Under the pieces are notes generated by a model that did not search any database, was not told where the DNA came from, and worked only from the letters and a program-made list of their open reading frames with translations. Shown in pieces: positions 1 to 12,689 of a DNA stretch of 51,147 bases; the stretch's first letter is position 1; each line of letters starts with the position of its first letter. Origin of the DNA: Bigelowiella natans CCMP2755. Lineage: Eukaryota > Cercozoa > Chlorarachniophyceae. The DNA is taken from contig ADNK01000149.1 in NCBI GenBank assembly GCA_000320545.1, positions 245,001-296,147 of the forward strand, given 5' to 3'. The position numbers and the translations under genes are program-made.

Positions 1-312
1 TCTCCAGAACTGTTTGAACGTCCCCCAGCGAAACAATTTTAGAATACAAGTCATACTCTATTCCATTTCGAGTCGGTGCATAATCATTATCACCATCATC
101 ATCTACTAGTACTATCACTACTACTACTACTACCTCTCCATGCTTCAGCGTGGCGGGTGGAAATAAAACTGTCAGCCGTAAGAATGTCGAACCGCCTTTA
201 TGAGTAGAACAGACAGAGAGTAGTAGTAGCAGCAGAGTAGACACCATTGTTAGCTATGCGATCTCACGGCTCATCATGCAGCGACGACGCATTTGCAGTA
301 TTGATTTGCAAT

Positions 313-1357
313 TCATTCATCGTTCAAACAGCTCCCGGGTCTCTCGAGTGGGGAAAATACTGCTGCAAGAACACGGTATATATTCGATAATCTCGGGCTC
401 AGAACACAGAGAAAGTGCGTCGTACATGGGGCGCTGTTCGTTAGTTTCTGCAAGATGAGCCCGATGATTCCTAATGCCCCGATCTGTAATGGTATCATCG
501 GCAAAATTAAGGAGTGTATGTACTTAGTTGCTACTCGAATTCAGTGATGGGGAATAAGTCGTACCGACACGAGAACAGGGGAATGTGTCCAGACGTCCAT
601 CAGCCCGCTGAATAAATAGCAGAGCAAATCATAAGTAACACCCTTTCAAAATAGATTAATGGGCAGGTGGAGGAGGAGGAGGGAGACCACGATAACTAAC
701 AGCGAGTAAATTATCCTTCTAATACTATCAAATCCTCCCTAACTCCTTATCTCTCCTCCTCCTCCTCCTCCTCCTCCTCCTCCTTCTCCTTCCACCTTTG
801 CCAGTCTTCGTAAAACAAGAATGGCCACTGAATTACAGAAGGAGTAACATTGATATCAATATCCAACGGATGACGAACAGGTTCATCGACCGACCGTAAT
901 AGGCGGCGGAGGGTATCTAATATCGAGCTTTTTTGCCATTAGATTCCTGAATGCGCTTCGTGTCGATCCAGCGTATCCATTACCGTAGCCGCTGCCCCCC
1001 CCCCCAGCCTAAGCGAGGTAATATAAGATTAAAGATCTTGTCGCTGTACTGAGGGATTAGCATCAGACCGTTGGCACAATATAATTGGTGCTGTACTCGT
1101 CAACGTTGCTTTTTAAGAAGCTGCTTCCTAAGATAATATAAGAGTCAAGTATCAGCATCTCAAATGGAATAATTAAGCCCCGCCCCTGCCGCCATTGCAC
1201 GAACCAATTACAGCGTTAGGAGGAGGAGACCTGAGCGCGTCGAGTAACCAACACAAAGAAGGAAGAGCAATGCCACTGCCGTGGCAGAATACAAGATTAG
1301 CAGTGATGAACCACGGAAAGAAGACGCCCGTAGACTGGGGGAGGGGGCACGTGCCAT
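313..1357 (-). CDS. Signal-anchored or secreted protein, function unknown (3' end unresolved)
   Basis: Not recognised as a known family. Exons that join in phase: 1357-1231, 1127-1069, 1008-984, 916-796, 607-565, then an exon opening at 483. The start MARAPSPSL is followed by a hydrophobic run (LLILYSATAVALLFLLCVGY, about residues 18-37), which reads as a signal peptide or type II anchor. A glycine patch encoded by an 11-base G run follows. The body carries coding-like sequence such as DEPVRHPLDIDINVTPSVIQ and WPFLFYEDWQS. The last exon can be read in two frames: from 483 to a stop near 313, or from an acceptor near 450 in another frame ending in RETRELFER. The 3' end is therefore uncertain and the gene may run off the left edge. 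The exon set is inferred from splice signals and phase, not homology. Confidence 0.5.
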
Positions 1358-2047
1358 AGCGCCGAGCACAAACACCAGGGCGGGTTTTGATCTATTTCGA
1401 GAGATAAATTTGAATAAATGCATGTCGCGCCTTATAAAAAGCACTTGGGGTATCAACATGCGACAGACAACTGTTAAAAGTTGTTGAAACGGCTTCCTTT
1501 TTTTTAAAAAACATTCCCCCTAGATTTTCTCTCCGTTCCTTCTCCCAGGAAGAAAGGCGGAAGGGCCGAGGGCTAGCTAGCTAGAGGGCTAGAGGGGCCG
1601 AAGGGCCGGCGACTGACTCTTCACACTTTGCTTCGCGTCATTTTGGAGCTCATAAGGGTTTAATTTCACATGCTTCGCACATCTTTCAGTTCAGCGACCA
1701 ACGCGTAATTGCAAAATGCTAGCTGATTGGCTGATTGGCACGCTAGACGTGCTAGCGTGACACAAGGCTAGAAAGGTCACATTCAGCAGCCTGTGCATGA
1801 ATGAATGAATGAATGAATTTGCTGCCTGGCCGCGTGTTGCCATGCTACCTAGTGCACCATGTCATGTGCAGTGCTTGTACCTAGCTAGCTAGTACATGGA
1901 GACCATCAATCCTGTCAATCGCATTCTTGGTGCACGCACGCGCAACAACACTGCTGGACTGTCATCCACCGCCCACCTCGATCATTGGCGATTCATGTGC
2001 AGCTCTGGAACGAACAGGCACAGACAAGGTCTTCGAGATAAAGTATG

Positions 2048-2069
2048 CCTAGATGTCTGCACATCTAGG
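2048..2069. repeat. Perfect 9-bp inverted repeat with 4-nt loop
   Basis: CCTAGATGT at 2048-2056 pairs with ACATCTAGG at 2061-2069. The left arm and its context (TGCCTAGATGT followed by TGCAC) recur at about 2260-2276. It could be a folded RNA element or simply part of the palindrome-rich 3' flank. Confidence 0.75.
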
Positions 2070-2213
2070 TATCTGAGTGAGGAACAACCGGAGAACAACG
2101 CACGACCGATCAAGTTGTCGACACAATGATGCAAAGGCCTTTATCGATCAATTGGCAGCACTATAGCATTGCGCTATGCACGTACGCGGCATGTAATTCT
2201 AGAAATGCGTCGT

Positions 2214-2235
2214 GCATGCTCGTAATAGAGCATGC
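2214..2235. repeat. Perfect 8-bp inverted repeat with 6-nt loop
   Basis: GCATGCTC (2214-2221) pairs with GAGCATGC (2228-2235), loop GTAATA. It lies 145 nt from the hairpin at 2048, in the same 3' flank. Confidence 0.75.
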
Positions 2236-2575
2236 TGGAAACACCTGCATGCTCCGAAATGCCTAGATGTATGCACGTTGAGCACAGATGCAGTTTGAGA
2301 GACAATAGATATCACGTTAAAACGCGACATAAGGAACACATCTACGTCCATCCTTCAGCATGTGCAATCATATAAGACTTTTGCCACCGCTTTCGAAAGG
2401 TGTTTTTCCATCCACAAAATCCTATGAATTTATACGATTGGTAAATTGAAAAATCGATCTTTTGTGAAAAATATTCTGGGGCTACAAACACGTGTGATTC
2501 CAATTGAGCTACACGAAATGTATGGTTAGAAACATCGATGCGTTGTCGTCCTCAAAATATAAAATTTGTTGCGAA

Positions 2576-4745
2576 TTATTTGAAAATGATCTTGTTTCTC
2601 TTATTAATAGGTGCCTGTGGGTTGGCAGAAGCGACGAAATGCAGAGCCCCCTCAACTGCCGTCATATAATACATTTTTTCGCTGCTAGCATCTTCCTTCC
2701 GGCCAAACATCTTAGGAACAAAAGCGATATCAAGATACTGGCATTCAAGTAAGTTGATGTTTATTCGTTGAAATTGGTTCTATCTTAGATTGCCGTGCAT
2801 TATTATTGTATATAACCACCTTAACTAGGTGTATTGCACGATGCAGCCTATGCAGATCTCCATGCTGAAATTGTAATCGAGCAGGAAAGCAAAAACACTC
2901 AACGAAATAATCTCAATTTATCATCCATCCACATGGAACTCTTGCAGAGAAGGCCTAGCACCAGCACCGATGATACCGTGCAAACAGTTCGTTGTAACAA
3001 CCACCATGCCCAAAGGGAAAAGGTTGATAGATATTCACAGATGCCGAAGAACATAAACTCATCGAATCCTTGAGGCGAAATTTAGGCTAAAATGTTCCTT
3101 CACGTCATCATCGCTATCATCATCTTATCTTTGAAATCACGGTGAGAGAATAATCCATGCAGCAATCCATGCACCACCACCAAAATTACATACCGTGACG
3201 ACGTAAAGCAAAATCGGAAAGAAGCTATCAGCGCCCATTTTGACAGGGGGAGGTTCACCACTGCTGCAGCAGCAACAACGACACGAATCAAAGTAGAGAG
3301 TAAAAATCAGAGAAATTCTCGGAGCCATATTAGAATTTATAAGAGCTCGATTACATTGTATGATGCTTGTCTTCTACTGCTACTATGCGTTGTTGCTTCC
3401 CCTCGTCTGCAGGCGGCTGTCTTTCTCGGCCGCTCACTCGAGGAGGAGGAGGAGGAGAGGATATTGTAGAGGGAGGAGAAGTATGTTTCTTCGATTGATC
3501 AGCAGCAGCAGCAGCAGCAGCTGAAGATACTTGCTCTTCGTTGATTGCATTCATTACTGAGTACCGCCGTGAGAGAGTGTAGATGTTCTTCAATGATAAT
3601 AAGATTCCACGGGTAAGTAGTAGTAGGTAGCAGCACCATTACTAAACATCATCATCATCATTTTGCTGCTACATGATGTTGATATCCAAGGTCAGGTCTC
3701 TCACCCTCATCTCTACACACGCAATGCTGCATCCGTAATCATCGTCATCGTCGTCGTCATCATCATCATCGTCATCGTCGTTTTAATCATGGCAAAACCA
3801 CAAATTCTTCTACTAGTAGTAGTAGTACCCGTGCTGAATGCAAGACCGCATGCATGATATCTTCTGGAGCCGTCAAAGTGCACGCTTCCTCTAGAATTCC
3901 TGCAGAGTTTACAATCGTCATCATGATGATCATGATAATCATCATCATCGTCATCACCATCATCATCATGATCGTATAATACGCACAGGTGATGTAATGG
4001 TTATGCGTAGTACTGATGGCTGCATTGTAAGGCTGCTGCTGTGGTCGCACGTTCCTGGGTATGGCTATCTCTCCTCCCTTTGCTTCTTCGGGATGATGAT
4101 GACTAGGAGGAGGAGGAGAAGGAGGAGAGCAGCTCGGCGTGGTAGTTCTGTTGCTGGTATTACTGCTATACGACGATTCCACGACGATGTGCTGCTTTTT
4201 CGTGGGTTGTTTATCACCGACAACAAAGGAGCACGACAGCGCTTTATCGATGTGATTAGTGGGGAGTGAGGAAGGACTCGAGCTGTTGTCGTTTTTATCG
4301 TCATCATCATCATCATCATTGTTGTTGTTGTCTTCACCAACTTTGCTAGTGGTAATCGGAAGGGACGAGGAGGAGGAGGAGGGGGAGGAGGATACTTGCT
4401 CTAGTTCCTTAAGCTTGCCTTTGGTTTTGTCGCTGCAACCTCCTCCTGCTCCTCCTCCTCCCTCGCCCTTCCTCGGAACATCATCATCGATGGGACAACA
4501 AAATATTGGAGGTATTCCCATCTGAGAACGCAAACAACAGTAACTCACACACCGTGGTGCTAGTACGATTGATAATGACGATGTAGAAGAGACGAGATCG
4601 ACAAGCTCGTCGTTTGTCAAGAACACCGAACATGTACCTGCTGCTGCGTGAGATGGCGCATCCAACGCAGCTTCTTTTTCAATATGTTCTCCCGCGAAAC
4701 GAGGAATTCATCGACGATGCGAATGGTGTGCAGGAACCTTGTCCA

Positions 4746-4786
<41 letters not shown>

Positions 4787-5106
4787 TAGAGAGAGGTAGG
4801 AAGGAGCAAAAAGAGGGATATGGATATCAGAAAGAGGAGAGGGCAAAGATAGAATTATGATAACGAATGTTTCATGCCAGTACTTAGTAGAGAACACGCA
4901 TGGCATTCGTCATGTCGGCAGGGTTGATTATGAGGAGCATTCTCTGCTTTGTTGGTGGAATATGCTGAGGACTTTCAAGATCACGCTCAAAAAAACAAAA
5001 TGGTAGTTCTTTCTCGCATTTGAAGTAATACACATGATTGTGGTTCTCTACGGCATAGTTTTTTCATATGTTTTGTAATCCTTTGCCTTCACCTTCCCCC
5101 CCCCTG

Positions 5107-5141
<35 letters not shown>

Positions 5142-5607
5142 ATACATGTATATTCTTATATTGTGCATAATAACATTATATTTTATTATAAGTATATGCA
5201 AAACACTACTTTCTCAAAATCACGCGCCCGAATAGCAAATGAACGTACTTCTGCAATGCCCCTTCACCCACACCTAAGCGTGGTAAGTGTGTTTGTACGT
5301 GTGTACGTGTGTACGTGTGTACGTGTGTACGTGTGTACGTGTGTACGTGTGTACGTGTGTACGTGTGTACGTGTGTACGTGTGTACGTGTGTACGTGTGT
5401 GTGTGTGTGTTTTTGTGTGTGTGTGAAATTGTGATTGCAAACTCTTGCATGATATCTGTGATTGTACAAACAACACAACCGTATTCTTTAATGAATCCAA
5501 GGGCGAACTGCCGCAGAAATACGGCAACCTTACCCGGTGGTATGCTCCTACCGTCACAATCAACAACGTCACGCAATACTTTTTCGAATCAATATTGCAC
5601 ATAAATG

Positions 5608-5643
<36 letters not shown>

Positions 5644-6845
5644 GTGTGTGTGTTTGTGTGGTGATGCTGGTGGGTTTTGATCACACGGCGCTGTGGTGAG
5701 TAGTAACCTCGGGTCCTTTGCTTCGAGAAGATCTATCCATCGTGACAGTGCTCGGCCTTCTGCGTGCCGCTTTTAGGTGGTGGTGGTGGTGGTGGTGGTC
5801 GCAACGTGGAAATGGTGAGGAAAATAACAACAACAACAACAACAACAATAACTACCATTGGACTAACAACAGTATAATAATAACAGTGACGTGAAATATT
5901 ACTATCGTTTTGATATTCTATCATCGTTATTGCCATTCAGTATCGCCATCGTCATCATTATCATCATCATCATCATCATCATCATCATTCAATCACCACA
6001 CACACCTGATCCGAAATAAAGCAGTCGAATTCAAATTCCAAATCGGGAGCAGGGGTGTACAAGGCGGTGGATCGATAAAACCTTTTTGCAGCATCATCAT
6101 CGGGTCAACGAGATCAGTAGGGAAAGGAGGAGGATGGTGACGAGGAAGATAAAGAGAGGAGAAGGACGAGCATGCCCCCCACCCCTCTGTTATCCATTCA
6201 CAAACATTCACAAAAACGAATGAACGGCGAGGTTCCGCTTTTATTTGGCAAGAAGAGCTCTCACATCATCCTTCCAGGCCCTGTCATTCCACCACCGCTA
6301 CCACCACCACCACCACCACCACTATCAACCCACCACCAATGCGTTGCTGCTGTTGTTGCTTGCTATCACATCCATCATTCACAGGCAGCAGCAGCAGCAG
6401 CAGCAGCAGCACCAACAACAACATACTTGTCAAGACTCCTGAGGAGGGCTGCCACCCTTTGCCGGCGCGGAACGTTTTCGACCTTTCAGTGTCATCATCA
6501 ACATCTATCATCATAATTCATCGTCTGGACTACTCACAAGATTTCGAGAACAACAAATCGGATAAATCCTGTGGTCATGTGTCGCGACAAAGCTTTTCAG
6601 CCTTCTCGCCTGACTAAGTTTTTGAAAATAATCCAAGAATAATTCATAATGTTCTCATCACGTCGTGTAGGTCATAACGATGCCGATTGATATTTTTTGA
6701 TAGAAATAGGCCGTTTTCGTTCAAACCGCAGCAGCAGTCAGCATATCATTATCTAATGCCACAACCTTGAGCAGCTTACGATGCGTCACAAGGAAATCCT
6801 CCCCGGCCTTAGCAACCAATCATGATTTCATCATCATCATCATCA

Positions 6846-6876
<31 letters not shown>

Positions 6877-7811
6877 CATCAGCATCACCCCACTCCTCCC
6901 CAAACATCAGCAGAAGCGATGGTGTTGGTGGTCATCTATTATCATCATCATCATCATCATGATTATTGTTGTTATCATTATTATTACAAGGTGAAGCTCT
7001 TGCTTTAGATCCTCCTCCTGGGACTGATCATATTGTGAAGGAGGGGTAGGAGGAGGAGGAGGAGTAGCAGCAGCAGCAAAATCATGATTAGGTGATTTCT
7101 GCTACCTTCCTTTTCAATCCATATTCTCCCTTTTCCCCTCAGCTCCCCCTCCCCCCTCTCTCCCCTCTTCTATTAGATAGATAGATAGATAGATAGAGTA
7201 AGGATAGAGGGATAGAAAGCAGGCGTGTGCTGTTGCCTCCTCCTCCTCCTTCTTCTTCGTTCCTTCTCATTCGCTCTCTCTCTCATTCAGAGAAACATAC
7301 CACCAAGCTTTGCAGCGCAAGGGACTCCAAGCAAGCTGCGTCGAGGCTGCTTTTTATCTCGCGCTCCTTCGACCCTGCTTCCTTCGCCGTCGTCGCTCTC
7401 TTCCCTTCCGTCTTCATCTCATGCTTTGCAGCCAAATCGTCACAGCCGGGTCGTGGGGGGGGTGGGGGGGAGTGGGAGGGAAGGCCGGGCGGCACAGAAT
7501 GATGATGGCGACTGCTACTAGTACTACTACTACTGATGATATCGTTTGGAATAGAACCGCTTCTTCTCCGACCGCTGCTGGTGATGATGCCACCAGCTCT
7601 TACTGCTTTTGTCGGAGTCGTCGTGGTGGAAGTAGAGGGTGTTGGGGTGGGGGGAGGTGGAACGGCGAAGGAGGAGGTGGAATATGAGAAGGAGGAGGAG
7701 GGTAGCGACGATGGGGCACGCACAAGTCTCTTAACTTTCTCGTTGCACTCCTCTGATATATATACATACATCATTCAAACACACACACACACACACATTA
7801 AAAATAATTAA

Positions 7812-7846
<35 letters not shown>

Positions 7847-9776
7847 CTTGTGTGTGTATTAATGATAGAAGATCTCGATGGATCGATGATAGTGATGTGA
7901 TGATGAGCAGCGTTTTGCCACTCACGACACGAGTACACAGGAGCTTTTTAAAAATCGGCAAGTTCGTCACCTCCCCCTTCCCACAACCCTTAGCAACATC
8001 GAGTAGAAGTGTGCACCACCTATATGCCTCTTTAGAATCGATATTCGGCACTTGAGGATCTTGGTTTCAACGCTCATCAGCGCTTCTCTTATATGCTCCT
8101 GCTTTTGAATGATAGCCACGAGCTCGTGCTGCATCCATCGGCGCCGCATATCCATCTAGTTGATGTGTGATGATGATGATGTTGATGGTGATGATGATGA
8201 TGATACCCGAATGTGTAGATCGATCATGCTCAGGCACACGCGCGCGCGCGCGCGCACACACACACACACACACACAAATGCATTTACATGTACATAATTA
8301 GATCTGCTGATATGCAGTCTTTCAAGGCGGAGCCTTCGTTTTATTTGATTTGCTTAGCAATACCTCACTCTTGACGTTAGAAATTTGACGATATCGTTTC
8401 TTCCGTTTCTGTTCGAATTGACGACGGTGTAGAAGAATCCTTTGCTCGACCAAGCTGCACAACAAATGATGGTTTTGAATTTGAGTACTTTTCAAAACAG
8501 ACGTATTGTGCGACTATTCACCCTTAGACAACAGAGAGAAAGACAGAAAAGCTACGTTTCCTTTCAGTATTCGATGTAATGAGTGGCACATATTTATCTT
8601 ATCATGTAATTACATAGGTTATCCAAAAACAACAATGAACGAGATATAGTAACACCACTTTCAGTATCGCAGAAGAAGAACGATGCTCTTGCACATATGC
8701 TATATTCGGATTCACTTCAAGAGCAGAACATTCTCTGCCAAACTTATTTTATCTTGCTGATACCTAATGTGGGCGTACAGCTTTCGCGCAGGTGATGTGG
8801 AGGAGGACGAGGAAGAATCCCGAATCTTCGAAAGACGTAGAGGGGAGGGAGATAAGAGAAGGAGAAGTGGATGATGATGATGATGAAGAGAACAGCACCA
8901 CCACATCGTAACACCCCACCGATGTAATATCACCGATCTATGAGAAATTGAAATGTGACGCAACTAACACACGAATATAGCCGCCTTGTAATTGGCTACT
9001 AGCACCTGAGCAACATCGATGGTATTGTGCCGATTGTGGCCACGGCGTCGTCGTCGGTGTTGGAGCAACGATGATATTCTTGACGGTGTGGTGTGCGTCG
9101 AAGATGGCAGTGAGATCGAAGATGATGAGGGCGACGATGAGATGGAGCGCATTGAAGCAAGTCTAGGCGCAACACGGGGCTGGCGGCGAGTGATTTCAAA
9201 ATAGTTGAGATCTATTCGAGGATCTGATGGAACATATCATTGATTAATTTATTTACCACAGACAATTCCATCAAACGAAGGCAGGCTTCAAGCTGGCATA
9301 CGTGAATACGAAGAAGAAGAAGAGGAAGAAAAAAAAGAAGCCCAAAGAATTGAGCCCCCAATAACAGTCAGGTTATTATCGCAAAATACCAAATAAACAG
9401 TACCTGTGAGAAGGGCATCTGGAGTGCGACATTTCTCACTGTAACTGCTGCTATACCCCTCAAGGCTGCTACTCTTCCTTCTAGTCTTGACGGGTGGTAG
9501 GGGCGCCGGAATAGAAGGAGAAGGAGGTGGTTTAAGTACTGACTCCAAGTGTTGTTGCTTTCCCATAGCTCTACGATCTGCAGGTGATACAGAACGGCTA
9601 CTGCTTGCAACTTTGTGATGATTGACGACATGTGTGGCTGCATCATCTCGAGGGTGAAGAGATCCGGTCGCATCGATTTCACTTGAGCCCTTCACTTTAT
9701 GTTCGTCCTGTCGGCTGGACGGATCGTCCTTCGGTCCAGGGTTGGGGGCGGCAGGCGAGGACGGCATGCTCGTCAT
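2576..9776 (-). CDS. VPS9-domain protein, predicted Rab5-family guanine-nucleotide exchange factor
   Basis: The C-terminal VPS9 domain is built from exons 3587-3355, 3263-3194, 2864-2826 and 2737-2576. It shows GADSFFPILLYVV, then a helix rich in Leu/His, then KMYYMTAVEGALHFVASAN. The Asp and Pro of the first motif and the Tyr-x-x-Thr of the second match the residues VPS9 domains use to bind Rab5-type GTPases, so the GEF is probably active on endosomes. Upstream exons with consistent phase are 9776-9404 (start), 9211-9006, 8756-8716, 8454-8364, 8155-8052, 8019-7931, 7752-7301, 7098-6988, 6807-6766, 6609-6538, 4737-4638, 4521-4014 and 3899-3829. They encode a Ser/Pro-rich N-terminus, a basic coiled-coil region (EQKRKKRYRQ), a Pro-rich linker, a helical region and a poly-Asp/Asn linker. 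At least two exons around 6006-6060 and 5480-5585 are unresolved. Resolved exons encode about 920 residues. The gene is far larger in genomic span than its neighbours because of microsatellite introns. Confidence 0.75.
4749..4783. repeat. (GA)n microsatellite in a VPS9 intron
   Basis: About 17 GA units lie immediately upstream, in the sense of the gene, of the exon acceptor at 4737. On the transcribed strand this reads as CT repeats, so it may serve as the polypyrimidine tract. Confidence 0.9.
5295..5400. repeat. Octanucleotide tandem array (GTACGTGT)n
   Basis: About 13 near-perfect 8-bp units, flanked by GT runs. On the minus strand it reads ACACGTAC, giving an 8-residue peptide period in one frame. 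It lies directly downstream of a coding-like VPS9-gene exon and supplies many potential GT donor dinucleotides. Confidence 0.9.
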
Positions 9777-10280
9777 TCACGTGTCAATGGCGAGCTGCGA
9801 ACAAGAAGGCCTTAGGAGGCTCATCTCAAGCAACAGGTGGTGAATCAGAGAAGGGTAATAGCCACAGAATCGCCCTCTCCGTCGTTGTCCTTGTTTGGTT
9901 GGGTTGCTGCTGCTTAATGCACAGTGTCGGAGCTCCCCCTCCTCTTCTTCTTCCTTCTTTTTTTTTTCTGCGAGTAGATCTGGTAGGTAGTAGTAGAAGT
10001 ACCCTATAACTCATTTCCACTGGGGAGAACTTCGGCGGAAATTTTGCCCCTTGTTCATGGTCTAAATTGGATTGTCGTTCCAATATTTTCGCCTATGTTT
10101 CCCTCTTTTTACGACTCGGGTGTACCGGTATCTGTCTCCCCAACCGGAAAAAGGTGAAGGCACAACCCAATCCTCATCCCCTCCATAATCACAATACACA
10201 AGGGAGGCAAAAGATGAGTAGTTGCAATACTGCGGGCAGGCGGTTGCTTGCAATCCAAACTGCTTGAGAATGAGCCAGAG
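9777..10280. promoter_or_regulatory. Shared 5' region between the VPS9 gene (-) and TYW2 gene (+)
   Basis: 504 bp separates the two predicted start codons, so it must hold both promoters and 5' leaders. No clear TATA box or operator is visible. It contains a T-rich run near 9957 and lacks the CTAGCTAG/TGCATGC words seen in the 3' flanks. Confidence 0.5.
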
Positions 10281-11901
10281 ATGAATCTTCGAACACGAGG
10301 AGCGAAGAATTTTGCTGACCAGGTCAGAATCTGGTGTTGTTTTGAGAGCCCTCCTCTCTCCGTTCTTGAGCAAGAGCAATAAATATGGCATGTAGGTGAT
10401 GGTCAAGGCTTGCAATAGTGGTGGAAATGCTATTTGCATGGCACTGTTTGCAATCAGTTTTGTGACTCTCCTCCTCAACGAAAAGCGCCCCGGTGCAAGC
10501 GCGGAATGGCATCTTTTGAGGGAACGTAGCAGCATTGGCCATGAATATCCACCCACGCGATATGGTCAGAGTCTTGGTAGCTACGGCAGAATATCTCCTG
10601 CTCATGGAATCTTGAGCAAACGGGAATTACGGAGGGGAGGCATTGATAGAACTCGTGGGAAGACTGGTGGAGGGCAGCTCGGATTTGACTTTCGCGGAGC
10701 CAAACTGAGGGGTCTTATCGAAGCCATGCTAGAAAAACCTGATGGAAAAGAGGCTCTCAATTTCTTACCAAACAGAGAACTCAACAGTGTGCTGAACGAG
10801 GTGGTACATTATCGCATCATGCATTGGGTTGAACCCTACGAATCTACGGTAACACGTTGCCTTATCTTTGGCTAGTTAAAATTGGATAAGAGGCGAAAAT
10901 ACGAGGGAGGAGCTCCGGGCTCGGGTTCTGCAGCTCTCCTACGGTGGAGTCCAACACTTCAGGTACTAATTGACAAGATCGACCGAGAATTACTCTGGCC
11001 AGCACTTGCGGAGGCGCTGGATTGCTCCCAGGTCTTCCTCGATCAACATGAATCAACCTCTTACCCTATATCCCCCCCCCCCCCCCCCCCCTCTCTCTCT
11101 TCCTCTCTCACGAATTGGTCTGGACGTAGTACATTTTTCTCTCTCATGAACGTTTCGTCTTCGAGCTAGAGAAATCATAAATATCCCTCTTTGCCACAAA
11201 ACTACCAAAAACACCTTTTTCGACTGGCTTTCTATGATGAAAATATATGGTCTCGTTCGTTTGAGAAGCACCTGTCGTGTCCTTGTAACGGGGGACTTAC
11301 AAACGATAGGATTGTTGTGAAACCACCATTGACCTACTGAGATTGCCAGGCACATAAACATCACTGCAGAAGGAGAGAAGAAAAGAAGAGAGAGAAAAAA
11401 GGGCATAAATTTCATATGAAGTGCTAAAGCCAGTGCTCTATCTTCTGTATATTCGGCTATATCTTCTTCTTCTTCTTCTTCTTCTTCTTCTTCTTCCTCT
11501 TTTGCTTCTCCTTCTTCTTCTTCTATACTTTGCAGCTGTACATCTACGGAGAGATACTTCCAGATCAATTCAGGTAATACTACTTGTACAAGAAGTCGTC
11601 GTCGCGGTAGCAGTAGTAAGGGTAGTAAAGATGGTGATGCTATTCCCTTGGTTGAGTCCCTGCACCACGCAGAAGCAAGAATATTCGCGTTAGGAGAAGG
11701 GTTACTTTTGTTCTTATTAATGGCTTCAGAGCTGGTTGTTTACCTCAGAACTCCAAACTGCACACGTGTTTGGGGGAAAGGCCTTCCCTTAGTGAAGATG
11801 AGAGACGTCGGAGGAGTCACCCTCTCATGGGACCCGACATCTCTGATGTTCTCTCACGGAAACTTATCCGAACGACGGTGGGTGAGTGAGCGAGTGAGCG
11901 A

Positions 11902-11938
<37 letters not shown>

Positions 11939-12648
11939 AGTGAGAAGCGGCTATGACCAATCGCTGCTTTGCTAGCTGGACACAGTACAGAGTATCATTC
12001 AATATTATGAAAACAGTTATCCTCGCACAATGTTTCTTTGCGGTAGTACGTATTGAGAGTGCTACTACTACTACCACTACTACTACTACTACTACAAGGT
12101 TATTATATCATGTGAACGAGACCCACCAACCAACCAATCAATCAAAATCATCAACCAATCGACCTCAGGAGGATCGCAGATCTGGACTGTAGCGGTGAAA
12201 CTGTCGTTGACCTCTTCGCAGGAATCGGGTGGTCTCTTAACTATCATGAGAGAATGAGAAATGATGAACATCAGTCCATCGAAACTAACGAGCATCTCGC
12301 CGATGACATATCTCCGCGTTGTGCATCTAGCACAACGTAACACGTGTCTTCCCTCCCGGCATGAGGATAAACAAACTGCGTGTTGATTGCTCTTTGTTTC
12401 AGATACTTCACCTTACACTACCTCTGCAACGCAAACGCCTCCGTGGTGCATGCGTGTGAGATCAACCCGAACGCCTCGCACGCGTTGAAGTATGACTCCC
12501 ATCTTCATCTTGAAAGAGAATAAGAACGATCAATGCTGTTGCTGGCTCTGAGTTGAAGAATGATGGGGGGGGGTTCTGCACGATAGATTCATTTTTTACA
12601 TTTTGAATTTACGCAAGCAACCCTGTTTTCACGTGATTTCCCGGCTTT

Positions 12649-12689
<41 letters not shown>

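Larger units (their letters stand above)
1358..2575. other. Intergenic region, 3' flank of the VPS9 gene, palindrome-rich
   Basis: No gene supported. From about 1570 to 2340 it is dense in CTAG tandem words (around 1575 and 1883), TGCATGC words and hairpins. The open frame at 1896-2129 has no recognisable domain and sits inside this biased sequence, so it is not annotated. The short coding-like frame at 1281-1487 on the plus strand lies opposite the first exon of the minus-strand gene and is treated as its shadow. Confidence 0.6.

Noticed and set aside
2890-2960. Alternative VPS9 exon encoding RPSLQEFH
   Set aside because: Would need an acceptor out of phase with the previous exon; the exon at 2864-2826 fits phase and spacing.
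3787-4665. Single 292-codon minus-strand open frame
   Set aside because: It is not a stand-alone gene. It spans two real exons of the VPS9 gene, and its Met-, Asp- and Ile-rich tails are translated introns and trinucleotide repeats.
5163-5604. Several overlapping frames of VCTCVRVY or HTYTRTHV type on both strands
   Set aside because: Translation of the GTACGTGT array in several frames; only the unique sequence at about 5450-5585 on the minus strand looks like real coding.
10849-10875. 27-nt mini-intron with GT and CTAG ends in the TYW2 gene
   Set aside because: A 75-nt intron starting at 10801 with the same acceptor keeps the frame equally well and matches the usual intron size here (56-76 nt). 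Only cDNA can decide.
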